A DNA stretch of 64,000 nucleotides from Providencia burhodogranariea DSM 19968. Lineage in GTDB: Bacteria; Pseudomonadota; Gammaproteobacteria; Enterobacterales; Enterobacteriaceae. The DNA is taken from positions 390,909 through 454,908 of the forward strand of contig NZ_KB233224.1 of NCBI RefSeq assembly GCF_000314855.2, given 5' to 3'. Numbering within the stretch: position 1 is the first letter of the stretch; the number at the start of each line of letters is the position of its first letter. Of the stretch, positions 48,983-58,119 are shown piece after piece. Both the position numbers and the translations under genes were made by a program. The notes beneath the pieces are model-generated. The model saw nothing but the letters and a program-made list of their open reading frames with translations, searched no databases and was not told the origin of the DNA.

Positions 48983-49660
48983 TCAACGTTGTGTATCTAA
49001 TTGTTCATTATTTTTTAAGACTTCCTGCGCCTTGCTATGGCTTTCAATCAACAATTGGTAAGCAGGGAAAACTTGCGTATAAACCTGCGCCCACTCAGCA
49101 GGATCTCCATTTTTCCATGTTTGTTGCAGTTCAGAAACAACAGCACCAGTATCCATAGGAACTACACCCACCTGTACAACACGAGCTAAGGTGATTTCTT
49201 GTGCCATTTTACTGTAAGTACCTGATGCATCAACCACTACAAACACTTGGTAACCATCAGCAACGGCACTAATCGCTGGAAATGCCATACAAATACTGGT
49301 GAGAGTTCCAGCAATAATAACCTGTTTCTTACCTGTTGCTTTAACAGCTGCAACAAACTCTGGATTATCCCATGCATTGATTTCACCACGACGCGCAATA
49401 TATTGTGCGTGTGGAGCATTCTGATGAATCTCTGGGATTAATGGGCCATTAGGGCCTTGTGGTACAGAAGCGGTTGTGATCACAGGAATATTCGCCAAGG
49501 ATGCCACTTTCGCCAATACTGCCGCTCTAGTACGAAGTTCAATCGTGGGTATATCACCAACAGTCTGGAACAAACCACTTTGGTGATCAATCAATAGCAT
49601 TACCGCGTCATCAGGATTAATAACAGGACGTTGTCCATTAAAATTTGCAGGAGCACTCAT
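48983..49660 (-). CDS. YcaC-like cysteine hydrolase (isochorismatase fold)
   Basis: 225 aa. Isochorismatase-like fold: catalytic Asp in AVMLLIDHQSGLF, ITTASVPQGPNGPLIPEI, RRGEINAWDNPEFVAAVKAT, and nucleophile Cys in IIAGTLTSICMAFPAI. Closest to E. coli YcaC, whose substrate is unknown. Divergent from a pirin gene with a shared 268-bp promoter holding repeated operator-like sites, suggesting joint control by the LysR regulator further on. GAAGAGG lies 7 nt before the ATG. Confidence 0.9.
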   Translation of the reverse strand: MSAPANFNGQRPVINPDDAVMLLIDHQSGLFQTVGDIPTIELRTRAAVLAKVASLANIPVITTASVPQGPNGPLIPEIHQNAPHAQYIARRGEINAWDNPEFVAAVKATGKKQVIIAGTLTSICMAFPAISAVADGYQVFVVVDASGTYSKMAQEITLARVVQVGVVPMDTGAVVSELQQTWKNGDPAEWAQVYTQVFPAYQLLIESHSKAQEVLKNNEQLDTQR

Positions 49661-49708
49661 AATTAAACCTCTTCATTAATTAAAAAACAGCGATTGATAA
49701 AGATAATA

Positions 49709-49836
49709 ATAGAACAATAATAACTGACTGCTTTCTGTCCACTGATAGTAACGCATAGATTCATTGCTGATTAGTCTGGATTTCAAGAAACATTGTTCTA
49801 TAAATAGAATAATCAAAATAACCACCATTGTTCTAT
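49709..49836. promoter_or_regulatory. Repeated operator-like sites between hydrolase and pirin genes
   Basis: ATTGTTCTAT occurs at 49792-49801 and 49827-49836 (35 bp apart) and inverted at 49709-49718. The middle copy is part of the perfect palindrome TTCTATAAATAGAA (49796-49809). Spacing and dyad symmetry suit a LysR-type regulator; the regulator gene three genes away is the obvious candidate, by inference. Confidence 0.6.
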
Positions 49837-49928
49837 TAATGAAACAATAAAACCTGCTTTTGACACTACTGCTGATTGCTTTATTCGATTATTCTGCATT
49901 CATCAAAACAGATTATCGGAGCATAACC

Positions 49929-50804
49929 ATGAAAAAAATCATTGGTATTTATCAAGCACCTCGTGGTCATTGGGTAGGTGATGGCTTCCCTGTTAGTTCA
50001 ATGTTTAGCTACAGCAACCACGGGAAATATCTGAATCCATTTTTACTGCTAGATCGAGCGGGTCCAACTGATTTCCCGCCTTCAACTGAAAAAAATAGAG
50101 GTGTTGGTGAGCACCCACACCGTGGTTTTGAGACAGTAACGATTGTCTATAGCGGTGAAGTTGCACACCATGACTCAACCGGTAAAGGTGGTGTGATTGG
50201 CTCTGGTGATGTGCAATGGATGACAGCAGCATCCGGTATTTTGCATCAGGAGTACCATTCTGATGACTTTATGAAAACGGGTGGAACATTGGATATGGTG
50301 CAATTGTGGGTTAACTTACCTGCAAAAGATAAATCAGCATCACCGGGGTATCAATTACTGAAAAGTAATGATATTCCGAATATTGCATTACCAAATGAAG
50401 CTGGCACATTGCGCGTTATCGCAGGTGACTATTTAGGCCATCAAGGCGCTGCTCATACCTTTACACCTCTTGATGTTTGGGATCTGCAATTAAATAAAGG
50501 AAAAACGGTTGGATTACAGACCAAAGTGGGTCGTCATATTGGTCTGGTCATCTTACGAGGATCTATAATTGTCGATGGAAGAGCGAATTTGAATGAAGGT
50601 GAATTAATTATTCTAGATGATAGTGAAAGTAATATTATTCTAGAAGCCACGGATGATGCTTTAGTGCTGCTGTTAAGTGGTGACCCGATTGATGAGCCAG
50701 TGGTTGGTCATGGACCTTTTGTCATGAATAGCCATCAAGATATTAAAGATGCTATCGATGACTTCAATAGCGGTAAGTTTGGCCGTATAGCAGAAACTCA
50801 TTAG
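49929..50804 (+). CDS. Pirin family bicupin protein
   Basis: 291 aa from ATG 49929 (GGAG 8 nt upstream; the in-frame ATG at 49860 lacks one). N-terminal cupin with metal-ligand residues in GEHPHRGFETVTIVYSGEVA and GILHQEYHSDDF; C-terminal LLLSGDPIDEPVVGHGPFVM is characteristic of YhaK/pirin-type proteins. Possible roles include quercetinase-like redox chemistry or stress-linked regulation. Second pirin in the window, not close to YhhW in sequence. Divergent from the YcaC-like gene. Confidence 0.92.
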   Translation: MKKIIGIYQAPRGHWVGDGFPVSSMFSYSNHGKYLNPFLLLDRAGPTDFPPSTEKNRGVGEHPHRGFETVTIVYSGEVAHHDSTGKGGVIGSGDVQWMTAASGILHQEYHSDDFMKTGGTLDMVQLWVNLPAKDKSASPGYQLLKSNDIPNIALPNEAGTLRVIAGDYLGHQGAAHTFTPLDVWDLQLNKGKTVGLQTKVGRHIGLVILRGSIIVDGRANLNEGELIILDDSESNIILEATDDALVLLLSGDPIDEPVVGHGPFVMNSHQDIKDAIDDFNSGKFGRIAETH

Positions 50805-50811
50805 CCTCAGC

Positions 50812-50837
50812 ACTGACCCTAAGAAATTAGGGTCAGT
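50812..50837. terminator. Hairpin between pirin and SnoaL-like genes
   Basis: ACTGACCCTAA-gaaa-TTAGGGTCAGT: 11-bp perfect stem with a GAAA tetraloop between convergent genes; no strong U-tract. Confidence 0.65.
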
Positions 50838-50863
50838 CTCATTCGCTAATAACTCAATCATTA

Positions 50864-51202
50864 TTAAGACGGAAAATAAAACCACGCTGTTTTAATAAGA
50901 TTATTTTCAACTTCAAAAACGGCAACGCTCTCTATTGGTTCAGAGGATAATCCATAAATCCTTTCATAATCAAAGACTTTATTGCCTAACACCATTCTTG
51001 AGATTAATTCAGCCTTTAGCTTTGGGTTATTAAAGCGGTGTTGCGTATAAAACTCTTTGAGTGGCACTTTACCAACCATTGTCGCGATTTCAGTTGGCAT
51101 TCTATAGGCTTTAAAATCTTCACTAAAACATGCCATAAAGGTGTCGATATCATGGGCATTATAGGCTTCAAACTGTGCTTGAACGGGTAACGCTACAGAC
51201 AT
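50864..51202 (-). CDS. SnoaL/NTF2-like small protein
   Basis: 112 aa from ATG 51202 with GAGG 7 nt upstream; the longer 122-aa start has no SD. Cone-shaped NTF2-like fold signature VQAQFEAYNAHDIDTFMACF, DFKAYRMPTE, RIYGLSSEPIESVAVFEVE. Steroid-isomerase or polyketide-cyclase relatives bind small hydrophobic ligands; the substrate here is unknown. Between the LysR gene and the pirin, likely part of the same stress-linked cluster. Confidence 0.8.
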   Translation of the reverse strand: MSVALPVQAQFEAYNAHDIDTFMACFSEDFKAYRMPTEIATMVGKVPLKEFYTQHRFNNPKLKAELISRMVLGNKVFDYERIYGLSSEPIESVAVFEVENNLIKTAWFYFPS

Positions 51203-51290
51203 GCCGAACCTCACCAGTGAGTTTTTATTCACTTATATAGCATTTAAATTCTGCTGTCGAACTATTTAATCTCGACAAATATAGATGCCG

Positions 51291-52199
51291 CTATTTCACC
51301 GTAGAGGAAATATTATCAGCTAAATAATTTAGGAATAATTGAACAGCGGGTAGTAATCCTTTGCGTGATGGATAAACCGCATGAATAATATCTTCAGGGA
51401 AATACCATTGCGGCAAGAGAGCAATAAGCTCACCCGATTTTAACCCATCTTCAACCACACCAAATGGTAAACGCGTAATCCCTAATCCTTTCAATGCAGC
51501 CTTGTACAAGGTCAATATATCCGTTGTGACTAATTTAGGCTCAAAATGATGTGTAAAAGTTAATTCCTCACTATTTTTCAATGTCAGTGTATAATTTTCT
51601 GAATGTTCAGCATTCGCTAATATCGGGTAATCCATTAAATCTTCAGGATGTTGAGGTTGCCCATGTTGTTTAAACAATAATGGGCTAGCGACTAACATAC
51701 GCCGCGAATAACCCAATACTTTCATGGTTAGCCCTGAATCATCTAATGGTAATGAACGAACACGTAATGCCAAATCTAACCCTTCACTAATCACATCAAC
51801 TGAGCGATTGACCGCTAAAATGTGTATCTTGACATCAGGATATTTCACCATGAAATCCACCAGCAAATCTTGTATGTACACTTGCAGTAAGGCGACTGGG
51901 CAAGATAATTTAATCGTACCTTTTGGGTGTACTTGAACAGAGCAAATCAACTCTTCCGCAATTTCAGCTTCTTCAATCACGTTTTTGCACTGTTTATAGA
52001 AGATTTGCCCAATTTCAGTGACATGAAATTGTCGGGTCGAGCGGTAAATCAATGAAACATTGAGCTTTTGTTCAAGGTCAGCAATACGACGACTGAGCTT
52101 AGATTTTGGTATTCCAAGCGCGTGGCTTGCTTGCGAAAAGCCACCGTGTTCAACCACTTTGACATAATAATAGAAGTTATTGAGATCATATCGCATCAT
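51291..52199 (-). CDS. LysR-type transcriptional regulator
   Basis: 302 aa. HTH in residues 5-64: NNFYYYVKVVEHGGFSQASH, ALGIPKSKLSRRIADLEQKL. Effector-binding domain from about 90 (KGTIKLSCPVALLQVYIQDL). The sequence belongs to the AaeR/DsdC-like group with the GIPKSKLSRRIA helix common in regulators of pirin and quinone-related genes. Likely controls the SnoaL-pirin-hydrolase genes, by proximity; no ligand can be inferred. Two adjacent ATG codons follow AAGGATAATA. Confidence 0.9.
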   Translation of the reverse strand: MMRYDLNNFYYYVKVVEHGGFSQASHALGIPKSKLSRRIADLEQKLNVSLIYRSTRQFHVTEIGQIFYKQCKNVIEEAEIAEELICSVQVHPKGTIKLSCPVALLQVYIQDLLVDFMVKYPDVKIHILAVNRSVDVISEGLDLALRVRSLPLDDSGLTMKVLGYSRRMLVASPLLFKQHGQPQHPEDLMDYPILANAEHSENYTLTLKNSEELTFTHHFEPKLVTTDILTLYKAALKGLGITRLPFGVVEDGLKSGELIALLPQWYFPEDIIHAVYPSRKGLLPAVQLFLNYLADNISSTVK

Positions 52200-52541
52200 T
52201 ATTATCCTTTATTTTAGCTACACTTCTCAAAAAAACAGCTATCTCACTGAAAATGAAACAAATAAAACCAATCACATAAGTTAATAACATCAATGATAAC
52301 ATCCAAATAAAGCAACATCGCTAAAAAAGTGATTAGGCTTATTTACGTTACGGAATAATTTTCATGATGATTAAATCAATGCTCAGTTAAAAATCACTTG
52401 AATAAGGGTCGTTGCATTTTGTTTTGATTGTTTTGATGCCACTTACCCGTTAACCAAACAAATAGTCTCGCCATCGAAACAACTCGTTGCCTGCTCAGCT
52501 GGAAAATCAACTACAGTAGCTATTCGGCAATGGAGGTTTCT
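52200..52541. other. Divergent promoter region LysR / ABC exporter
   Basis: About 340 bp without a gene. I found no convincing Fur box or other known operator. Confidence 0.5.
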
Positions 52542-54224
52542 ATGTACCGCGCATTATGGGCTTTACTTCGCCCTTATCAATTTGTTTTAGCTTTAGCATT
52601 GATTCTACAAACGGTTGCAGGCATTAGCTCACTCGTCCCATGGATTGCCATTAGCCAAATAGCGATTTCACCCACAGAGAACAGTAATACTTGGGTGATA
52701 ATGGCGTTTCTTGGTGGAGCAATTTGGCTTATTTGCCAAACCCTTGCACTACATCTGACTCATCAAACAGATAACCAACTTTGCTACCATTTACGAATCA
52801 AGATTCTCGATAAGCTTAACAATCTGCCATTGAGCGAGTTTACACATTCAGGTAAAGAGGGTATTCAACAGATTGTCGATCGCGATGTGCGTTTGTTACA
52901 TCAGCTCACCGCCCATGCGCCTGCTGATATAGCTCAACTGATTGTCGTTCCTATCACTGCGTCATTGATTTTACTGTGGTCGAATGGGTTATTACTGCTT
53001 TTTTGTCTACTACCTCTAGCCATTACGTTTTATCTATTCCACCAGCTACGCGCTAAACGTTATCAGCCACTTTTTACCGCTCGCGATCAAACCATGGGGC
53101 ATTTATATCAACAGTTTACTGAGTTTGCGGATAATCCCCTTCTAGCAAGGCAATATCCAGGTAGATCGATTGAGCGCTCAGTGACACAAGCGCTATCAGC
53201 TTGTTTGCAAGCATTTAATCGCTGGATAAATAAAATTGGTGCATTCAGCTCACTCACTCAAATAGGGATTAGCACGACGTTGCTCACTCTGTGGGTGATC
53301 ATAGGCACTTTTGTGTTACCTATCTCTGTTTCGTTGCCTCAGATAGTGCTATTTATCCTACTAATGCACACAATTACAGCACCTATTGCCGCAATGGGAC
53401 ATGGCGCAGATGCATTAAATCACGCTGTGGCTGCCTCAGAACGTATTCGCCATTTTCTTAATCAACCTGAAATGCAATACGGTGATAAGTCACTGCAAGG
53501 TGCATATTGTTCACTGAACATCAAAAATGTGGGTTTCCAACTGCAAGATAAAACCTTGTTATCAGATATTAATCTCACCATTCCACAAGGCCAGTTTATC
53601 GCTATTGTCGGGGCTTCGGGTGCAGGTAAAAGCACATTACTACAGCTGATGGCGCGATTTCTTGATCCAACAAGCGGCAGTTTATCGTTGGATACCATCA
53701 ATCTTACCGAGTTATCGCTAATAGGGCTAAATCAACAAGTGGCGATTGTGATGCAAAATACTCAACCTATGCCTTGTTCACTCAAAGAAAACCTTCAATT
53801 GTTCGCACCAGATTCAACAGAAGCCGAAATAATCGATTATCTCGAAAAATTGAATCTCTTAGCCCGCATTCAACAGCTGCCAAAACGATTAGATAGCATT
53901 GTAGGCCACGATATCACCTTATCCGGTGGGGAAGCTCAAAGATTAGCTATTGCACGCGCCCTACTCTCCACAGCCCCCATACTATTACTCGATGAACCCA
54001 CTTCAGCCCTTGATCCGCAAAATGCTGAGCTATTTTTTGAATTATTGGAAAATGAAAAACGAACACGCATCTTGATCACACACGATCTTACTTGTTTATC
54101 ACGATCAGACTCAGTGGTCTTAATGGATAACGGAAAAGTGATTGCTCAAGGGAAACACCACCAATTATCCGAACGAGTTCCACAGTATCAACAGTTACTG
54201 GGCTCATTAGAGGAAATAGTATGA
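52542..54224 (+). CDS. ABC exporter half-transporter, first subunit
   Basis: 560 aa from ATG 52542, with GGAGG 6 nt upstream (ATG 52530 lies before it). Six membrane helices in the first 300 residues, then an ATP-binding domain: Walker A VGASGAGKSTLLQLMARFL, Q-loop IVMQNTQPMP, signature LSGGEAQRLAIARAL, Walker B LLLDEPTSALD, H-loop LITHD. Four-base overlap with the next gene indicates a heterodimeric exporter. Related systems are YbtPQ-like siderophore/peptide exporters and CydDC; nothing in the sequence fixes the substrate. Confidence 0.9.
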   Translation: MYRALWALLRPYQFVLALALILQTVAGISSLVPWIAISQIAISPTENSNTWVIMAFLGGAIWLICQTLALHLTHQTDNQLCYHLRIKILDKLNNLPLSEFTHSGKEGIQQIVDRDVRLLHQLTAHAPADIAQLIVVPITASLILLWSNGLLLLFCLLPLAITFYLFHQLRAKRYQPLFTARDQTMGHLYQQFTEFADNPLLARQYPGRSIERSVTQALSACLQAFNRWINKIGAFSSLTQIGISTTLLTLWVIIGTFVLPISVSLPQIVLFILLMHTITAPIAAMGHGADALNHAVAASERIRHFLNQPEMQYGDKSLQGAYCSLNIKNVGFQLQDKTLLSDINLTIPQGQFIAIVGASGAGKSTLLQLMARFLDPTSGSLSLDTINLTELSLIGLNQQVAIVMQNTQPMPCSLKENLQLFAPDSTEAEIIDYLEKLNLLARIQQLPKRLDSIVGHDITLSGGEAQRLAIARALLSTAPILLLDEPTSALDPQNAELFFELLENEKRTRILITHDLTCLSRSDSVVLMDNGKVIAQGKHHQLSERVPQYQQLLGSLEEIV

Positions 54225-55852
54225 TGAGGTTGTTGTTGAGTACCGTTCGCGGTGCTCTCTCATGGATGCTATTGGCTGCCATATTAGAGGGTATAAGCGG
54301 GCTACTGCTGGTGCCTGTAATTATCAATTGGGGATCAGGGGAGTTAACTCCATTACTCTGGCTTATCGTGTGTAGTTTAGTTTCATTGACTGTCACCTTT
54401 ATTGCCACGCAAAAAGGCTATTTAGCTGGAGGCATTGTGATGCGCTATTTGACCAATGCACTCATTCACCATTTACCCATCTCACTAAGGCCCATTTCAT
54501 CCGCAAGTAGCCTAGTTTCTGGACCTGTAACGCATATGATGGCAATACCTGCCCACTTACTTTCTCCGATTATTCGCGGTGTCGTGACACCTTTAACCGT
54601 GATAATGGGCGCATTGCTTTATGATTTTTGGTTGGGGGGATTATTGCTAGTTATTGGGTTAGCTTTACTGGTTATTTTACGTTTTTCTGCCAACCAAGTT
54701 TCACTCGCTGAAAAACAAATGCATCTTTCTCAACAACAGGTGGTGGATTCATTAGGTCACTTTGCCGTCCACCAGCCATTGATTCGTCGAGCAGGTATCA
54801 GCCATCAAGAGCAGCAGAGCCTCAAGCAAAACTTGACTCAGCAGTACCAAACTCAAAAGCAACTACAACGCCGTAGCTTGCCTTTTCATCTTCTTTTCTC
54901 ATTATCTATCCAAGTCACTTTTATTGGGTTACTTGCTGCGGGTCTTTTCTCTGTTAATCATAATGGGATCACACTCAATATGTGGTTAGCGGGTATGCTG
55001 CTTCTCGCACGTTTTATAGAACCATTGTGGCTACTGTCCCACTTGGACCAAGCATTGCGCCAAGCAAAAAAATCGCTTAATCAACTCATAGATGCATTAT
55101 CCACACCTGAACTCATATTTATGCGTAGCTCACAGTCACCATCCAACAATATCGTCAATTGTGCAGAATTATCGCACTTTACGAAGGATGGAAAACAGTT
55201 ATTAAAATCGCTCAATTTAACCTTTGATGAAAAAAAGCTAACGGTAATTGTTGGGGAGTCCGGTGCTGGCAAAAGTACCTTATTAAACCTACTTGCTCGC
55301 TTGCAAGATCCCACTCAAGGTGCTGTTTATTATGGCGATAAAAATATTGCTCAGTTATCACAAGAAGTGCTTTGCCGAAAACGAGGAATTTTATTTCAAG
55401 ATAGTCATTTGTTTCGAGGAAGCCTACGCCAAAATTTAATGGCTGGCTCAAATAATATTGATGACCGAGAGATTATCGAGCAACTGAATGAGCTGAATAT
55501 TAACGCGGATAATGCATTACTTGATGCGGATGTCGGCTCAGACGGGCAGATTTTTTCTGGCGGTCAGCGGCAGCGTTTATGTATTGCTCGGTTACTATTG
55601 AGCCATCCTGATATTATTTTCATGGATGAACCAACCGCTAATCTTGACCATATCAATACAGCAGCCGTGATTGAAGTACTGAGAAAAGCAATTGAGCAAA
55701 CACGGATTGTGGTGACACATCAACCGATGTTAGCTCGTCAAGCTGACCATATTATTGTCATGGTTAGAGGTGATGTTATCGACCAAGGTTCACATGATGA
55801 ACTAATGGCTCGGACGCCTTGGTATCAGCAGTTTATCAATGGAAATTTTTAG
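54221..55852 (+). CDS. ABC exporter half-transporter, second subunit
   Basis: 543 aa. Membrane domain residues about 1-290, then ATP-binding domain: Walker A VGESGAGKSTLLNLLARLQ, signature FSGGQRQRLCIARLLLS, Walker B IIFMDEPTANLD, H-loop VVTHQP. Residue after Walker B is Pro-Thr as in active subunits, and both ATP sites look intact. Overlaps the preceding gene by 4 bp (ATGA) and almost touches the convergent yiiM-like gene. Substrate unknown; neighbourhood gives no iron-uptake context. Confidence 0.9.
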   Translation: MMRLLLSTVRGALSWMLLAAILEGISGLLLVPVIINWGSGELTPLLWLIVCSLVSLTVTFIATQKGYLAGGIVMRYLTNALIHHLPISLRPISSASSLVSGPVTHMMAIPAHLLSPIIRGVVTPLTVIMGALLYDFWLGGLLLVIGLALLVILRFSANQVSLAEKQMHLSQQQVVDSLGHFAVHQPLIRRAGISHQEQQSLKQNLTQQYQTQKQLQRRSLPFHLLFSLSIQVTFIGLLAAGLFSVNHNGITLNMWLAGMLLLARFIEPLWLLSHLDQALRQAKKSLNQLIDALSTPELIFMRSSQSPSNNIVNCAELSHFTKDGKQLLKSLNLTFDEKKLTVIVGESGAGKSTLLNLLARLQDPTQGAVYYGDKNIAQLSQEVLCRKRGILFQDSHLFRGSLRQNLMAGSNNIDDREIIEQLNELNINADNALLDADVGSDGQIFSGGQRQRLCIARLLLSHPDIIFMDEPTANLDHINTAAVIEVLRKAIEQTRIVVTHQPMLARQADHIIVMVRGDVIDQGSHDELMARTPWYQQFINGNF

Positions 55853-55859
55853 TTTGATA

Positions 55860-56540
55860 TCAGCCACGCTTACCAAACAGACGATGGCTGAATTCTTCAA
55901 TATGACGATGCTCAAGACGGTTTTGCATCGTCAGGCTCCAGCTTGCCGATAAACCTGCTGCTCCTAGCAAACGCTGATAAAGTTCTTCATCAAATGGTGC
56001 GTGAAAAGCAATCATAATTGCCTCTTGGACTGACACATCACTATTACGACTCAATAACTTGATTGGTATTTCAGCGCTAACAGAACCCGTTTTTATCACT
56101 CGATATAACCAACCGCAACGGCCGTTTTCTTGCATCATTTGGGCAAAATTTTCAACGCCAGTTAAGCCATTAAGTTTGTAGCAAGGGGAACGAGGTTGAG
56201 TCACTTGGATACGCGTATCTCCCCACGCAAAAATATCACCTATAAAGACATTATCTTCCGTCATACCGAGGGTTGAGATATTTTCACCGAATGCCGGTGG
56301 CGTGAATAATGTCTCGATTTCAGGGTAAGCATTGGCCCAAAATTGATAATGCTCCGCAGGATAATGGCACAGAGCACGGTCAGAGCCACCATGAAAGCGT
56401 GTCTCTGCTTGTTCATCACCCTCAAGTCCTAATTGCCCTAACGACAATAAGCCATCAACTTGACGTTTATAGATAGCACTGTTGCCGCATGCTAACGTGG
56501 GTTCAACTTTACCAATATAGACTTGGGGATGAATTTTCAT
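55860..56540 (-). CDS. yiiM: MOSC-domain protein YiiM
   Basis: 226 aa from the second ATG (56540), which has AAGG about 10 nt upstream; the first ATG at 56549 is too close to it. MOSC core with LEGDEQAETRFHGGSDRALC, GENISTLGMTEDNVFIGDIF and the conserved Cys in VTQPRSPCYKLNGLTG. E. coli YiiM reduces N-hydroxylated bases such as 6-N-hydroxylaminopurine using molybdenum cofactor. Its position downstream of sodA matches E. coli. Confidence 0.93.
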   Translation of the reverse strand: MKIHPQVYIGKVEPTLACGNSAIYKRQVDGLLSLGQLGLEGDEQAETRFHGGSDRALCHYPAEHYQFWANAYPEIETLFTPPAFGENISTLGMTEDNVFIGDIFAWGDTRIQVTQPRSPCYKLNGLTGVENFAQMMQENGRCGWLYRVIKTGSVSAEIPIKLLSRNSDVSVQEAIMIAFHAPFDEELYQRLLGAAGLSASWSLTMQNRLEHRHIEEFSHRLFGKRG

Positions 56541-56753
56541 TGATAACATACCTTAATAAGAGCTTTAAATTTAGTTAATTCATAATAGCCATTCAACGTT
56601 AATATCATAATCTTATTTTGACCAATTCAGAAAAAACTTCAGCCGCTAAAGTAGGCATGATAAGTAGAATAGATGTGTTTGATATTCAAAAATTAAGCTG
56701 TTAGTGGCGGAAATAGAGAGGGATTCTAGTGAGTTGCGATATCCGCAATAAAA

Positions 56754-56783
56754 AACAGGTGTCCCCAAAGGGTAACACCTGTT
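56754..56783 (-). terminator. sodA terminator
   Basis: AACAGGTGT / ACACCTGTT stem around CCCCAAAGGG-type loop, followed on the minus strand by TTTTTATTG. Confidence 0.8.
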
Positions 56784-56806
56784 AAGTCATTCTTCAAATA
56801 AGGTGA

Positions 56807-57433
56807 TTATTTGGTTTTTTCTGCGAAGCGTTTTGCCGCTTCATCCCAGTTAACCACTGACCAGAATGCTTTGATGTAGTCAGGGCGACGGTTTTGGTAT
56901 TTCAAGTAATAAGCATGTTCCCACACATCTAGACCCAAAATTGGGTAGCCAGATGCACCAGAGATAGCTTCACCCATCAGCGGGCTATCTTGGTTAGCGG
57001 TAGAAACAACAGCTAATTTACCGTCATCTTTCAGAACCAGCCAAGCCCAGCCAGAACCGAAACGTGTAGCCGCCGCTTTTTCAAATAAGTCTTTGAATGC
57101 GTCAACGCTGCCGAAATCGCGTTCGATAGCCGCTTTTAGATCACCACTCAGTTCTGTATCTAACTTCAGACCTTTCCAGAATAGGCTATGGTTTGAGTGC
57201 CCACCGGCATTGTTGCGAACAAAAGTACGTTGGTCAGCAGGAACTTTATCCAGCTGTTGAACCAGCACATCAATATCAAGACCGGCTAATTCAGGTAATT
57301 TTTCTAACGCAGTGTTAGTGTTATTAACGTAAGTTTGGTGATGCTTGGTGTGATGGATTTCCATGGTTTGCTTGTCGAAATGAGGTTCCAGCGCATCATA
57401 AGCATAAGGTAAAGCAGGTAATGTGTAGCTCAT
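56807..57433 (-). CDS. sodA: Manganese superoxide dismutase
   Basis: 208 aa from ATG 57433 (E. coli 206); the longer ORF from 57478 reads into a repeat element. Metal ligands His in [16 protein letters not shown], His in [16 protein letters not shown], Asp and His in [16 protein letters not shown]. Mn-type features [10 protein letters not shown]. Converts superoxide to peroxide in the cytoplasm. Fur box and promoter lie about 370 bp upstream, beyond two repeat elements. A repeat begins only 29 bp before the ATG. Confidence 0.97.
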   Translation of the reverse strand: MSYTLPALPYAYDALEPHFDKQTMEIHHTKHHQTYVNNTNTALEKLPELAGLDIDVLVQQLDKVPADQRTFVRNNAGGHSNHSLFWKGLKLDTELSGDLKAAIERDFGSVDAFKDLFEKAAATRFGSGWAWLVLKDDGKLAVVSTANQDSPLMGEAISGASGYPILGLDVWEHAYYLKYQNRRPDYIKAFWSVVNWDEAAKRFAEKTK

Positions 57434-57462
57434 TGTGTTGTCTCCAGTGACTATTAATTTAC

Positions 57463-57712
57463 ACCCATCATACTTCAAGTTGCCTTCGGCTGCGTATATA
57501 AGTTAAACCTGCTATCCAACTCACTATAATTTCTATGATATCCGGATAGCATCGCTATTCACCTAGATACAACTCGAATTATTTAGTCTACCCCACAATA
57601 GTTCAAATTGCATGACTGTTGGCGACTTTCAGCTATCCGAGTCACATACCTATGTATGTTTACTAGCTAGTTTCGTTTGCCCCCTACATACACCTTGAAT
57701 TATTTAGGGTAT
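57463..57712. repeat. Two tandem palindromic repeat elements in the sodA leader
   Basis: Copy 1 (about 57463-57590) runs from CATCATACTTCAAGTTGCC to ACAACTCGAATTATTTAG. Copy 2 (about 57597-57712) runs from GTTCAAATTGCATGAC to CACCTTGAATTATTTAGGGT. The ends match the inverted ends of the 60127-60249 element. The family resembles the MITE-like palindromic repeats common in Yersinia, Serratia and Photorhabdus. Confidence 0.8.
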
Positions 57713-57806
57713 TTAACGCTATGCCTCTAAATTCTATAACAAAAAGACATAAGGTATAGACTTCAGTAACGTCAAACTTTATAAAAATACATTCATTAAT
57801 ATTTAC

Positions 57807-57842
57807 ATTATAGTTATTTTACTGTTAATGAAAATCATTATC
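57807..57842 (-). promoter_or_regulatory. sodA promoter with Fur box
   Basis: GTTAATGAAAATCATTATC at 57824-57842 matches the Fur consensus at 17 of 19. On the minus strand -35 TTTTCA and -10 TATAAT (57807-57812) are separated by 16 bp, with the Fur box over the -35. sodA is Fur-repressed in E. coli. The predicted transcript would have a leader of about 365 nt. Confidence 0.72.
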
Positions 57843-58119
57843 AAACCCATGTGATTTGTGTGGCTTTTTTCATTAGCTATCATTGATAGTTAATTTAGCA
57901 ACTAATACTAATATTAACACCTTTGATTTTCTTTAATATTATAATTTTAAATATAGTTAGATAATTAATCTAAGCTTGCATTTCGCATCAAATGATAATT
58001 CTGTTAAATCCATTACAGTTAATACGTGATCTTCCGCGCAAAAGAAAAACAAATTCACACCACCCTCTTTAGTTAACTATTTTTTGACATAGTATTAACA
58101 TCTGCAAGGAGATAATAAT
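57843..58119 (+). other. acs upstream region
   Basis: No gene; AT-rich. acs in E. coli is activated by CRP, but I see no full TGTGA-N6-TCACA site, only half-sites. Confidence 0.4.

Noticed and set aside
52280..52315. Fur box before the ABC exporter
   Set aside because: AATAACATCAATGATAAC matches only parts of the consensus, too weak compared with the two real Fur boxes in the window.
57434..57478. Longer sodA start at 57478
   Set aside because: The extra 15 residues are encoded by the end of a repeat element; homologues start at [10 protein letters not shown].
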